Shown one piece after another: positions 1 to 5,633 of a stretch of DNA of 8,644 nt. A program made the position numbers and the translations under genes. Every line of letters begins with the position of its first letter. Positions within the stretch are counted from its first letter, which is position 1. The stretch spans positions 1 to 8,644 of the forward strand of contig DFXC01000100.1 in NCBI GenBank assembly GCA_002383105.1, in the 5' to 3' direction. The notes beneath the pieces are model-generated. The model saw nothing but the letters and a program-made list of their open reading frames with translations, was not told the origin of the DNA and did no database searches. This DNA comes from Hyphomicrobiaceae bacterium UBA4118 (GTDB lineage Bacteria > Pseudomonadota > Alphaproteobacteria > Rhizobiales > Methyloligellaceae).

Positions 1-26
1 CCGTTTGCCATAAGCGCTAGATAACC

Positions 27-51
27 GCGACCCTTGACGAAATCAAGTCGC
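27..51. other. Bulged stem-loop upstream of the first gene
   Basis: GCGAC (27-31) pairs with GTCGC (47-51) and TTGA (34-37) pairs with TCAA (43-46). A CC bulge lies on the left arm and the loop is CGAAA. No T-run follows, so it is not a typical intrinsic terminator. It may be the 3' end structure of a gene left of the window or part of the regulatory region. All three plus-strand frames stop within the first 24 bases, so no upstream plus-strand gene can be called. Confidence 0.3.
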
Positions 52-57
52 TAGCTA

Positions 58-86
58 TTGACAAGTGACTTGTGCATTTATAGTTA
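58..86 (+). promoter_or_regulatory. Sigma70-like promoter of the membrane-protein gene
   Basis: A perfect -35 element TTGACA (58-63) is followed after 17 bp by TAGTTA (81-86); an overlapping alternative -10 is TATAGT (79-84, 15-bp spacer). This AT-rich patch stands out from its GC-rich surroundings. With a start site near 92-94, the leader would be about 28 nt and would contain the AGGAGG ribosome binding site at 109-114. Assignment rests on consensus match and spacing only. Confidence 0.65.
61..73. promoter_or_regulatory. Perfect 13-bp palindrome, probable repressor operator
   Basis: ACAAGT-G-ACTTGT is a perfect inverted repeat with a single central base. It covers the end of the -35 element and most of the promoter spacer, the classical position for a dimeric repressor of TetR-like or similar type. 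No regulator is encoded beside it inside the window; it could lie just left of the edge. The size and placement are seen directly; the operator role is inferred. Confidence 0.55.
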
Positions 87-120
87 GATCGATACGGAAC
101 CCCCTGACAGGAGGCGTATC

Positions 121-879
121 ATGACCATTCCAACCTACCTCCCCTATTTCGTCGCGACCGGTACGGCGGCCACCCTCGTTGCCATCCTCTTCGGCTTGAG
201 CCGAGCACTTGCTGGCGCGGCGTGGCCTGCGCATGAGCCTAGGCGCGCGTTTCTCGTGTCGGCCACACTTCTCTTGGGCTGGCTTGCCGTTGCCATCGCG
301 CTCAGTGCAGCAGGCGTCTACCACGTGAACACGAGCGCAATTCCCACGATCCAATATGGCATCTTGCTGCCGATCCTGATCGGCGCGCTTTTGATCTGGC
401 GGTCGGAAGCGGCCAAACGCATCCTCGACGCCGTGCCGCAACAATGGATCGTCAGCGTCCAGCTCTATCGCGCACTCGGCGTGGTCTTTCTGATTCTCTA
501 CGCCACAGGAAAATTGCCTAGTCTGTTCGCCTGGCCAGCCGGCGTAGGCGACATCGCCATCGGCCTTCTCGCGCCCGTCGTGGGACTTGCCTATGCGCGG
601 GCGCCGCGCGAGGCGGGAGGACTCGTGAAAGCGTGGAACGTGTTCGGCATCCTCGACCTGATCGTCGCAGTTACCACAGGGTTCCTGACCGCGCCCTCGT
701 TGCTCCAGCCCATCGAGATTCAGCCGACGAGCGAGCTGATGACCGTCCTTCCGATGGTGCTGATTCCGGTCTTTCTCGTGCCGCTGTCGATCGTGCTTCA
801 CCTCGCCTCGCTCGCCAAATTGCGGCGCGACGAAGCACGAGCCTCAGGTGGAAAGAGCGTCGCGGCCGCTTCGGCTTAA
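121..879 (+). CDS. Conserved-looking polytopic inner-membrane protein, function unknown
   Basis: This 252-residue protein is almost entirely hydrophobic, with about seven predicted membrane segments (roughly residues 8-28, 43-66, 75-94, 112-130, 138-158, 172-192 and 207-230) and a short basic C-terminal tail rich in Arg, Lys and Ala. Segments 4 and 5 carry the most family-like stretch, including an ATGKLP turn, a PAGVGDIAIGL helix start and, later, WNVFGILDL. I have the impression of similar uncharacterised membrane proteins but cannot name a family. The ATG at 121 is supported by a perfect AGGAGG (109-114) six bases upstream and by a strong promoter with an internal palindrome, so the gene is probably repressible. 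It appears monocistronic and ends before a long hairpin. No catalytic motif or transporter signature is visible, so no function is assigned. Confidence 0.85.
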   Translation: MTIPTYLPYFVATGTAATLVAILFGLSRALAGAAWPAHEPRRAFLVSATLLLGWLAVAIALSAAGVYHVNTSAIPTIQYGILLPILIGALLIWRSEAAKRILDAVPQQWIVSVQLYRALGVVFLILYATGKLPSLFAWPAGVGDIAIGLLAPVVGLAYARAPREAGGLVKAWNVFGILDLIVAVTTGFLTAPSLLQPIEIQPTSELMTVLPMVLIPVFLVPLSIVLHLASLAKLRRDEARASGGKSVAAASA

Positions 880-899
880 CCTGGGTCCCGCACGCATGA

Positions 900-935
900 G
901 CGGCTTCGCGTCTCAGCCAAGAGATGCGGAGCCGT
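900..935 (+). terminator. Long hairpin at the 3' end of the membrane-protein gene
   Basis: Bases 900-914 pair with 921-935 to form a 15-bp stem around the 6-base loop AGCCAA. Three of the pairs are G-U wobbles in RNA read from the plus strand; in minus-strand RNA the same positions become A-C mismatches. The structure is therefore best in the transcript of the 121-879 gene, 20 bases past its stop. There is no U-run, so it may act as a 3'-end stabiliser or a weak terminator. It also lies immediately past the stop of the convergent cytochrome gene. Confidence 0.5.
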
Positions 936-939
936 CACC

Positions 940-1776
940 CTAATCGAGTGGCGAAACCGTCGCTGGCGTGGCCACCGGGTGCGGCTTGGAGATGATGAAG
1001 GCCGCCACGTCCCAGGCCTGCTGCACCGTCAGCACCGGTGCCTGATAATTGATGCCGAAGGGCATGTTGTCGTGGATGTAAGACGCAGCATACTCGGTCT
1101 TGGCCATGCCTGCGCTCGCATTGAAGCTCGCGTCTCCCCACAGCGGCGGGATGGAATAGCCGATGGCGGGGCTTGGGCGCAGCTCCCCCTGCCCGTCCTC
1201 CTTATGACAGCTGGCGCACAGCTGGGTGTAGGCCTCCTGTCCGCGCCTCGCGTCCGGTGGCAGCGTCGGCGGTTTGATGGATTTTAGGCCCATGCCGGCG
1301 ACCCGCACGCCCTCCGGCGTGCCGGTGCCCACGAACTTCATGTAAGCGATCAAGGCCTCCATCTCGCGGCTCTCGGGGGGCAGGTCCTTGCCGTTCATGC
1401 TCCGCCGCATGCAGCCATTGATCCGGTCGGTCAGCGTCAGCACCTGGTCGTCGACCAGCATGGGAAAGGTCGCGAAGGTGGAGACGAAGGGCGCCGCGAA
1501 AGGCTGCAGGCCCGCATTGAGATGGCAGCTCTGGCAGGCAAGATCGTTGCCGGCGAAGCGGAGCGCGGGATTGGTGGCGCTCTTGCCGATGTGGCTAGGG
1601 GTGTTGACGATCAGGTCCCGGCCGTAGCGGATGAGATCGTTATCGGGGCCTTGCCCGAGCTTGGCGACGTCGGCCGCGTACCAATTGGGTACCTGGCCCC
1701 ACATCACATAGCCCGCGCCAAGACCAGCAGCAGCCGCAACGGCGAGCACGACGACCAGGAGGAGTGCCTTCAGCAT
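940..1776 (-). CDS. tsdA: Dihaem cytochrome c, thiosulfate dehydrogenase/tetrathionate reductase (TsdA) family
   Basis: The product is a periplasmic or membrane-anchored dihaem c-type cytochrome of 278 residues. Family members interconvert thiosulfate and tetrathionate, passing electrons to or from small cytochromes. A hydrophobic signal or anchor (about residues 2-25) is followed by haem site CQSCH (81-85), then the RINGCMRRSMNG motif, whose Cys122 matches the axial Cys ligand of the active-site haem. A second haem site, CASCH, lies at 187-191, and the NMPFG motif has Met238 as its likely distal ligand. The Asn-Met pair resembles, from memory, the Campylobacter TsdA arrangement rather than the Lys-Met of Allochromatium. 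The ATG at 1776 is preferred because it starts a clean signal sequence; the frame stays open upstream to ATG 1830 and TTG 1833, which would add a basic extension. A generic cytochrome c role cannot be excluded, and no sox or other sulfur genes are nearby. Confidence 0.8.
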   Translation of the reverse strand: MLKALLLVVVLAVAAAAGLGAGYVMWGQVPNWYAADVAKLGQGPDNDLIRYGRDLIVNTPSHIGKSATNPALRFAGNDLACQSCHLNAGLQPFAAPFVSTFATFPMLVDDQVLTLTDRINGCMRRSMNGKDLPPESREMEALIAYMKFVGTGTPEGVRVAGMGLKSIKPPTLPPDARRGQEAYTQLCASCHKEDGQGELRPSPAIGYSIPPLWGDASFNASAGMAKTEYAASYIHDNMPFGINYQAPVLTVQQAWDVAAFIISKPHPVATPATVSPLD

Positions 1777-2034
1777 GGTTGGAACCCTATGGCGGCGGCG
1801 GGACAGAGAACCCATATAGTCGAGTCGCATCAAGTTTGATCAGGCTCTGGCGTGGGAGCCTCGCCTCTTCCGACTCGGTTGTGGCCAGATTTTCACCTCA
1901 AGCCCCGCAAGACAATGGGACGGAACCGGCTCCTGTTGATTGTTGGGGGCTTGGCGCCGTCACCCATGCAACCTACGATCCGGCCTTCGTCGCCCCGCGG
2001 CAGGGCTGCACCACGCCACAAGAGAACGAGATCG
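1777..2034. promoter_or_regulatory. Divergent intergenic region between tsdA-like and copA genes
   Basis: This stretch of about 258 bp must hold the starts of both divergent transcripts. On the minus strand a TATATG hexamer (1815-1820) could be a -10 element for the cytochrome gene, giving a leader of about 30 nt before the ATG at 1776, but no convincing -35 accompanies it. An imperfect palindrome ATCAA-GT-TTGAT lies at 1829-1840. A perfect 8-bp inverted repeat (1899-1906 with 1946-1953) encloses smaller repeats. I looked for a CueR/HmrR-type operator with the long MerR-family spacer, and for a CsoR-type box, and found neither. The copA reading frame runs open back to 1852, but this extension does not look like protein. 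Confidence 0.35.
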
Positions 2035-4347
2035 ATGACTCGCCTCGAAGTCCATATGGCCACCGATCCCGTCTGCGGGATGATGGTGGACACGCATGCC
2101 GGCAAGCCCAGCTACGACCATCAGGGCCACACCTATCATTTCTGCTCAGACGGCTGCCGCATCAAGTTCGCGGGCGACCCTACGCGTTATCTGACCAAGA
2201 CCGGAGAGACGAAGCCTCTGCCGCAAGGCACGCTCTACACCTGCCCGATGCATCCGGAAATCGTGCGGGAGGAGCCGGGAGCCTGCCCGATTTGCGGCAT
2301 GGCGCTCGAGCCCATGGGCGCGCTCCCCGTCGACGTGCCGAACGCCGAGCTCGTCGATTTCACCCGCCGGCTTAAGGTGGCCGTGCCGCTCTCGCTCGCC
2401 CTCGTGGCGCTCGACATGGGCTCCCACGTCTTCGGGCGCGATCTGCTGCCCTTCCTGTCGGCGCCGGCGCAGCAATGGCTCAAGCTCGCGCTGGCCGCCC
2501 CTGCGGTGCTGTGGTGCGGCTGGCCGTTTTTCGTACGCGGGTTCGCCTCGATCCGCTCGGGCTGGCTCAACATGTTCACCCTGATCGGGCTCGGCACCGG
2601 GGCTGCCTTTCTCTACAGCCTGATCGCCACGATCGCGCCGGGGCTGTTCCCCGACGCCATGCGCGACGCCCATGGGCTCATCCCGGTCTATTACGAGGCC
2701 GCCGCCGTCATCGTGGCGCTCGTGCTGCTCGGCCAGGTGCTCGAGCTCCGCGCCCGGGAGAAGACCGGCGGCGCCATCCGCGCTTTGCTCGACCTCGCGC
2801 CCAAGACGGCGCTGCGTGTGCTGAAGGATGGCAAGACCGAGACCGTGCCGCTCGCCTCGGTCAAGGCCGGCGACGTGTTGCGGGTCAGGCCAGGCGACAA
2901 GATCCCCATCGACGGCATCGTCATCGAGGGCCGAAGCGCCGTCGATGAGTCCTTGCTGACCGGCGAGCCGGTTCCGGTGGAGAAGACGTCCGGCGACCGC
3001 GTCACCGGCGGCACGCTCAACGGCACCGGCAGCTTCGACATGCGCGTCGATCGCACCGGGGAGGAGACGACGCTTGCCCAGGTCGTGGCCATGGTCGCCG
3101 CCGCGCAACGCTCCCGCGCGCCGATCCAGCGTCTCGCCGATACCGTGTCGGGCTATTTCGTGCCGGCCGTGATCGCCGTGGCGGTGCTCGCCTTCATCGT
3201 CTGGTTCTTGTTCGGACCGGCGCCGGAGCTCGCTTACGCGCTCGTCGCCGCCGTCAGCGTGCTCATCATCGCCTGCCCATGCGCGCTCGGGCTTGCCACG
3301 CCGATCTCCATCATGGTCGCCACCGGGCGCGGCGCGCATGCCGGCGTGCTGGTGCGCAATGCCGCGGCGCTCGAGCGGCTCGCTTTGGTCGATACCATCG
3401 TCGTCGACAAGACCGGGACGCTGACCGAAGGCAAGCCGGCGCTGACCGGGATCGAGGTAGCGCCTGGCTTCGAGCCCGACGAGGTGCTGAGCCTTGCAGC
3501 CTCCTTGGAGGCTGGCAGCGAGCATCCGCTTGCGGCGGCGATTCTGCGCGGCGCTGAGCAGCGCGGTCTGAAGCCGGCCAAGGTCGAGGGCTTCGAGGCC
3601 GTCACCGGTCAGGGCGTCGAGGGACGCGTTGGCGGGCGCGTGGCGGCGCTCGGCAATGCGCGGCTCATGGAAGGCTTCGGTATCGCCACGGCGCCGCTTG
3701 CCAAGGCCGCAGAGACGAGGCGCAAAGAGGGCGAGACGGTCATGTTCCTGGGCACCGACGGCAAGCTTGCCGGCCTCGTCGCGGTTGCCGATCCCATAAA
3801 GTCCTCGGCCGCCGAAGCCATCGCCAAGCTCCACGGCTTGGGCCTGACGATCGTCATGGCGACGGGCGACAACGAAACCACGGCCCGCGCAGTCGCCGCG
3901 CGGCTCGGCATCGACGAGGTCCGCGCGGGCCTGAGACCCGAGGACAAGCTCACCCTGATCGGCGACCTCCAGCGCAAGGGCCAGGTGGTGGCCATGGCCG
4001 GCGACGGGATCAACGACGCGCCGGCGCTCGCTAAGGCCGATGTCGGCATAGCCATGGGAACCGGCGCCGACGTAGCCATGGAGAGCGCGGGGCTCACGCT
4101 GCTCAAAGGCGATCTTCGCGGCGTGGTGCGCGGCGTCAAGCTGGCGCGCGCCACGATGGCCAACATCAAGCAGAACCTGTTCTTCGCCTTCGTCTATAAC
4201 GCGCTCGGCGTGCCCATCGCTGCGGGCATCCTTTATCCCGTCTTCGGCGTCCTACTCTCGCCGATCATCGCTGCCGCGGCCATGAGCCTCTCTTCGGTCT
4301 CGGTGGTCGGCAACGCCCTCCGTCTGCGCAACGCCGATCTCGACTAG
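2035..4347 (+). CDS. copA: Cu(+)-exporting P1B-type ATPase with YHS and CxMHP/CxxCGM N-terminal metal sites
   Basis: This 770-residue ATPase pumps cytosolic Cu(+) to the periplasm. It opens with a YHS domain (11-53; Cys14, Cys37, Cys41), then a small heavy-metal-binding module (68-93; CPMHP at 70-74, CPICGM at 84-89). The usual HMA domain with GMxCxxC is absent. Eight membrane helices follow (about 113-133, 147-170, 177-200, 218-238, 373-393, 398-422, 713-733, 738-756). The actuator TGE is at 309-311, the transport motif CPC at 414-416, phosphorylated Asp458 in DKTGT, the nucleotide-binding HP at 497-498 and GDGIND at 656-661. Tyr721-Asn722 and Met750 with Ser753-Ser754 complete the Cu(+) signature. 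The ATG at 2035 (purine-rich AGAGAACGAG just upstream) or 2056 is the likely start; the open frame to 1852 adds low-complexity basic sequence. Silver transport is possible as well. No chaperone or CueR gene adjoins it. Confidence 0.95.
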   Translation: MTRLEVHMATDPVCGMMVDTHAGKPSYDHQGHTYHFCSDGCRIKFAGDPTRYLTKTGETKPLPQGTLYTCPMHPEIVREEPGACPICGMALEPMGALPVDVPNAELVDFTRRLKVAVPLSLALVALDMGSHVFGRDLLPFLSAPAQQWLKLALAAPAVLWCGWPFFVRGFASIRSGWLNMFTLIGLGTGAAFLYSLIATIAPGLFPDAMRDAHGLIPVYYEAAAVIVALVLLGQVLELRAREKTGGAIRALLDLAPKTALRVLKDGKTETVPLASVKAGDVLRVRPGDKIPIDGIVIEGRSAVDESLLTGEPVPVEKTSGDRVTGGTLNGTGSFDMRVDRTGEETTLAQVVAMVAAAQRSRAPIQRLADTVSGYFVPAVIAVAVLAFIVWFLFGPAPELAYALVAAVSVLIIACPCALGLATPISIMVATGRGAHAGVLVRNAAALERLALVDTIVVDKTGTLTEGKPALTGIEVAPGFEPDEVLSLAASLEAGSEHPLAAAILRGAEQRGLKPAKVEGFEAVTGQGVEGRVGGRVAALGNARLMEGFGIATAPLAKAAETRRKEGETVMFLGTDGKLAGLVAVADPIKSSAAEAIAKLHGLGLTIVMATGDNETTARAVAARLGIDEVRAGLRPEDKLTLIGDLQRKGQVVAMAGDGINDAPALAKADVGIAMGTGADVAMESAGLTLLKGDLRGVVRGVKLARATMANIKQNLFFAFVYNALGVPIAAGILYPVFGVLLSPIIAAAAMSLSSVSVVGNALRLRNADLD

Positions 4348-4351
4348 CGGC

Positions 4352-4693
4352 CTAGCTTCCCCGGCAAAGCGCTTCGGCGCGCTCCTTGGCATAGTCCCAA
4401 GCTGAGAAGCTGCATTCGGGTCCGCCTTCGCCGCTCAGGATGAACGGGTCTTCGCCAAAGGACGCATAGAGACTGTAAAGCTCCGCACCGGTCATGCCGG
4501 GCTTGTGGTTGTCCGCAAGCCATCGGTCAACGAGCGTGCGGCACGCCGCCAACGCCTCCTCAAGCGTGGCGAATGTGCCAAGCTCTCGCCGCTCGTCCTC
4601 CTCCATGTAATGGAAGTTGTCGTCGACCATGACCTTATATTGCGACGCGGCGCGCTCGGCTCCAGTCCTAGACGACACGGAGAAATCTATCAC
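4352..4693 (-). CDS. Small soluble hypothetical protein, possibly controlled by the neighbouring ArsR
   Basis: This acidic, soluble protein of up to 113 residues has no signal peptide or membrane segment. The core, from about residue 19, reads YKVMVDDNFHYMEEDER, then a Thr-Leu-Glu-Glu-Ala-Leu helix (43-61) and a region with LYSLYASFGEDPFI (72-85). I recall similar uncharacterised proteins in proteobacteria but know no function. The longest frame starts at GTG 4693. An internal ATG at 4630 would give 92 residues, but then the conserved-looking Gln-Tyr-Lys-Val lead-in is lost, so a start between the two is also possible. Its stop lies only four bases from the copA stop, tail to tail. Upstream, a divergent promoter (TTGAAT, 17 bp, GATAGT) is overlaid by the ArsR operators, which suggests co-regulation with the ArsR/AHSA1 pair. 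Confidence 0.75.
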   Translation of the reverse strand: MIDFSVSSRTGAERAASQYKVMVDDNFHYMEEDERRELGTFATLEEALAACRTLVDRWLADNHKPGMTGAELYSLYASFGEDPFILSGEGGPECSFSAWDYAKERAEALCRGS

Positions 4694-4714
4694 CGCTTCG
4701 GCGGCTCAGTTTGT

Positions 4715-4730
4715 TAAACCAGACGGTTGA
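4715..4730. promoter_or_regulatory. ArsR operator site 1
   Basis: TAAACC-AGAC-GGTTGA is a 16-bp inverted repeat with one mismatched pair in the arms (second position). It overlaps the -35 of the rightward promoter and the predicted start site of the leftward one. It shares the T-N-AACC-N4-GGTTGA pattern with site 2, 40 bp away centre to centre, so both lie on about the same face of the helix. Confidence 0.7.
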
Positions 4731-4755
4731 CTATCGAATGACATGAGCATATATT
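4727..4755 (+). promoter_or_regulatory. Promoter of the arsR-AHSA1 operon, predicted leaderless
   Basis: TTGACT (4727-4732) and TATATT (4750-4755) are separated by exactly 17 bp. A start site 6-8 bases past the -10 falls at about 4761-4763, which is the ATG of the ArsR gene (4763-4765). No Shine-Dalgarno sequence precedes that ATG, in keeping with leaderless initiation. Both elements are overlapped by the palindromic operators. Confidence 0.7.
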
Positions 4756-4758
4756 CAA
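4730..4758 (-). promoter_or_regulatory. Divergent promoter for the small hypothetical gene
   Basis: On the minus strand TTGAAT (4758 down to 4753) is followed after 17 bp by GATAGT (4735 down to 4730). The predicted start near 4722-4724 gives a leader of about 30 nt before the GTG at 4693. The -35 of this promoter overlaps the -10 of the rightward promoter and vice versa, so the two should compete for polymerase or be repressed together. Confidence 0.45.
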
Positions 4759-4770
4759 CCACATGGTTGA
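4755..4770. promoter_or_regulatory. ArsR operator site 2, containing the start codon
   Basis: TCAACC-ACAT-GGTTGA is a perfect 16-bp inverted repeat (6-bp arms, 4-bp centre). It spans the end of the -10 element, the predicted transcription start and the first codons (Met-Val) of the ArsR gene. Bound repressor would directly block open-complex formation, so autoregulation is strongly suggested. Only the palindromes are seen; the protein that binds them is inferred from position. Confidence 0.75.
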
Positions 4771-5116
4771 GCAACAGGCCGCACCCCTCAACGCTGTGTT
4801 TCATGCCCTTGCCGATCCGACGCGGCGGGCAATTCTCAAGCGACTTGCCAAAGGCGACAGCAGCATCGGCGAGCTCGCCGCCCCCTTCAAAATGACCTTT
4901 GCCGGCGCCTCGAAGCACATCAAGGCGCTGGAGCGAGCCGGGCTTGTACGGCGCACGGTGAAGGGCCGCACCCATGTCTGCCGCCTCGATCCCAAGCCCC
5001 TCGCCAAGGCCCATGATTGGCTCCGCTACTACGAGCAGTTCTGGAGCGCGCGGCTCGATCTTTTGCGGCAACTGCTGACCAATCCTGACCAAGATGAAGG
5101 AGAGAGCGATGAATGA
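4763..5116 (+). CDS. ArsR/SmtB-family winged-helix repressor paired with an AHSA1-domain protein
   Basis: This 117-residue dimeric DNA-binding protein begins with the subfamily hallmark FHALADPTRRAIL (13-25). It continues with a helix-turn-helix (about 33-60, recognition helix near MTFAGASKHIKALERAGLV at 44-62) and a wing (63-75, RRTVKGRTHVCRL). The C-terminal helix (82-105, with DWLRYYEQFW) should form the dimer interface. The metal-binding ELCVC motif is absent and Cys73 is the only cysteine, so it is not an arsenic sensor of the classical type; ligand unknown. The ATG at 4763 lies inside a perfect palindrome and at the predicted transcription start, with no Shine-Dalgarno, implying leaderless mRNA and tight autorepression. 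It overlaps the next gene by 8 bases, so the two are translated as a unit. Confidence 0.93.
   Translation: MVEQQAAPLNAVFHALADPTRRAILKRLAKGDSSIGELAAPFKMTFAGASKHIKALERAGLVRRTVKGRTHVCRLDPKPLAKAHDWLRYYEQFWSARLDLLRQLLTNPDQDEGESDE
5097..5102 (+). promoter_or_regulatory. Ribosome binding site fixing the AHSA1 start
   Basis: AAGGAG lies six bases before the ATG at 5109, inside the end of the ArsR gene. It chooses this ATG over the in-frame ATG at 5094, which has no such site and would place the AAGGAG within its own coding sequence. Confidence 0.8.
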
Positions 5117-5633
5117 GTACGGCGTGGTGACCGAAGCGAGAACGGTCCGTTTGGAGCGCGTCTTACCGGGACCCATCGAGCGGGTCTGGGCCTATCTCAC
5201 GGACTCGAAGAAGCGCGGGCGGTGGTTCGCCTCCGGCCCTATGGATCTTCGGCTCGGTGGTGAGGTTGAGTTCAGGTTTCACCACGCCGACCTCTCGGCG
5301 GAGAAAACCGCGCCGGAAAAATTCAAGAAGTACGAATTCGGCCATGTCATGCGCGGCCGTATCACCGCCTGCGAGCCCCCTCGCCTGCTAAGCTTTACTT
5401 TTGGTGACGCGGGAGAGGTTACTTTCGAGCTCAGCCCGCGCGGCAACGACGTGCTTCTCGTGCTAACGCATCGCGAGCTCAAGGACCGCGCCATGATGGT
5501 GAGCGTGGCCAGCGGCTGGCACAGCCATCTCGCCATCCTCATCGACAATCTGAACGGCGTTGCACCACGTCCTTTCTGGACGACTCACGCCAAGATGGAA
5601 GCCGAGTACGAGACGCGCATCCCCTCCGGCTGA
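5109..5633 (+). CDS. AHSA1-type SRPBCC domain protein
   Basis: This 174-residue cytoplasmic protein is a single START/Bet v1-like (SRPBCC) fold of the AHSA1 (Aha1 C-terminal homology) group. These form a helix-grip cavity that binds small hydrophobic ligands; most bacterial members have no proven reaction. Hallmarks are the first strand and helix with LERVLPGPIERVWAYLTD (15-32) and GRWF (37-40), then a beta sheet with CEPPRLLSFTFG (88-99). The closing helix begins SGWHSHLAILIDNL (135-148), where the SGW-H-L pattern is typical. It follows the ArsR gene with an 8-base overlap and its own strong ribosome binding site, so the pair forms an operon. The usual inference is that the repressor senses a compound that the SRPBCC protein binds or processes; the compound is unknown here. 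Its TGA directly abuts the stop of the convergent glucan synthase gene. Confidence 0.92.
   Translation: MNEYGVVTEARTVRLERVLPGPIERVWAYLTDSKKRGRWFASGPMDLRLGGEVEFRFHHADLSAEKTAPEKFKKYEFGHVMRGRITACEPPRLLSFTFGDAGEVTFELSPRGNDVLLVLTHRELKDRAMMVSVASGWHSHLAILIDNLNGVAPRPFWTTHAKMEAEYETRIPSG

Noticed and set aside
1..11. Possible divergent minus-strand gene starting ATG at 11-9
   Set aside because: Only three codons are visible and no well-placed ribosome binding site precedes it. A divergent regulator here would fit the palindrome at 61-73 but cannot be supported.
55..801. 248-codon minus-strand open frame opposite the first membrane-protein gene
   Set aside because: Composition is Arg/Asp/Glu/Gly-rich without protein-like patterning, and the plus-strand frame has a promoter, a perfect ribosome binding site and clear membrane helices.
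1852..2034. N-terminal extension of the copA frame to an ATG at 1852
   Set aside because: The 61 extra residues are basic, Pro/Arg-rich and unlike any domain; the YHS domain begins right after the ATGs at 2035 and 2056. The stretch is better read as promoter and leader.
1834..2034. CueR/HmrR- or CsoR-type copper operator before copA
   Set aside because: No palindrome of the expected type within a 19-20-bp promoter spacer could be found, and no G/C-tract CsoR box. The inverted repeat at 1899-1953 has a 39-bp gap, too wide for a simple operator.
2146..3834. 562-codon minus-strand open frame opposite copA
   Set aside because: It is antisense to a complete, motif-rich ATPase. Its translation is a low-complexity mix of Arg, Gly, Asp, Glu and His typical of the reverse frame of GC-rich genes.
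4369..4380. GCGC-TTCG-GCGC tetraloop hairpin just past copA as a terminator
   Set aside because: The stem is only 4 bp, has no T-run and lies inside the coding end of the convergent gene. Such repeats are common by chance in GC-rich DNA.
4763..5116. Arsenic or metal sensing by the ArsR-family protein
   Set aside because: The ELCVC metal-binding motif is missing and there is only one cysteine; the AHSA1 partner indicates a different, unknown ligand.
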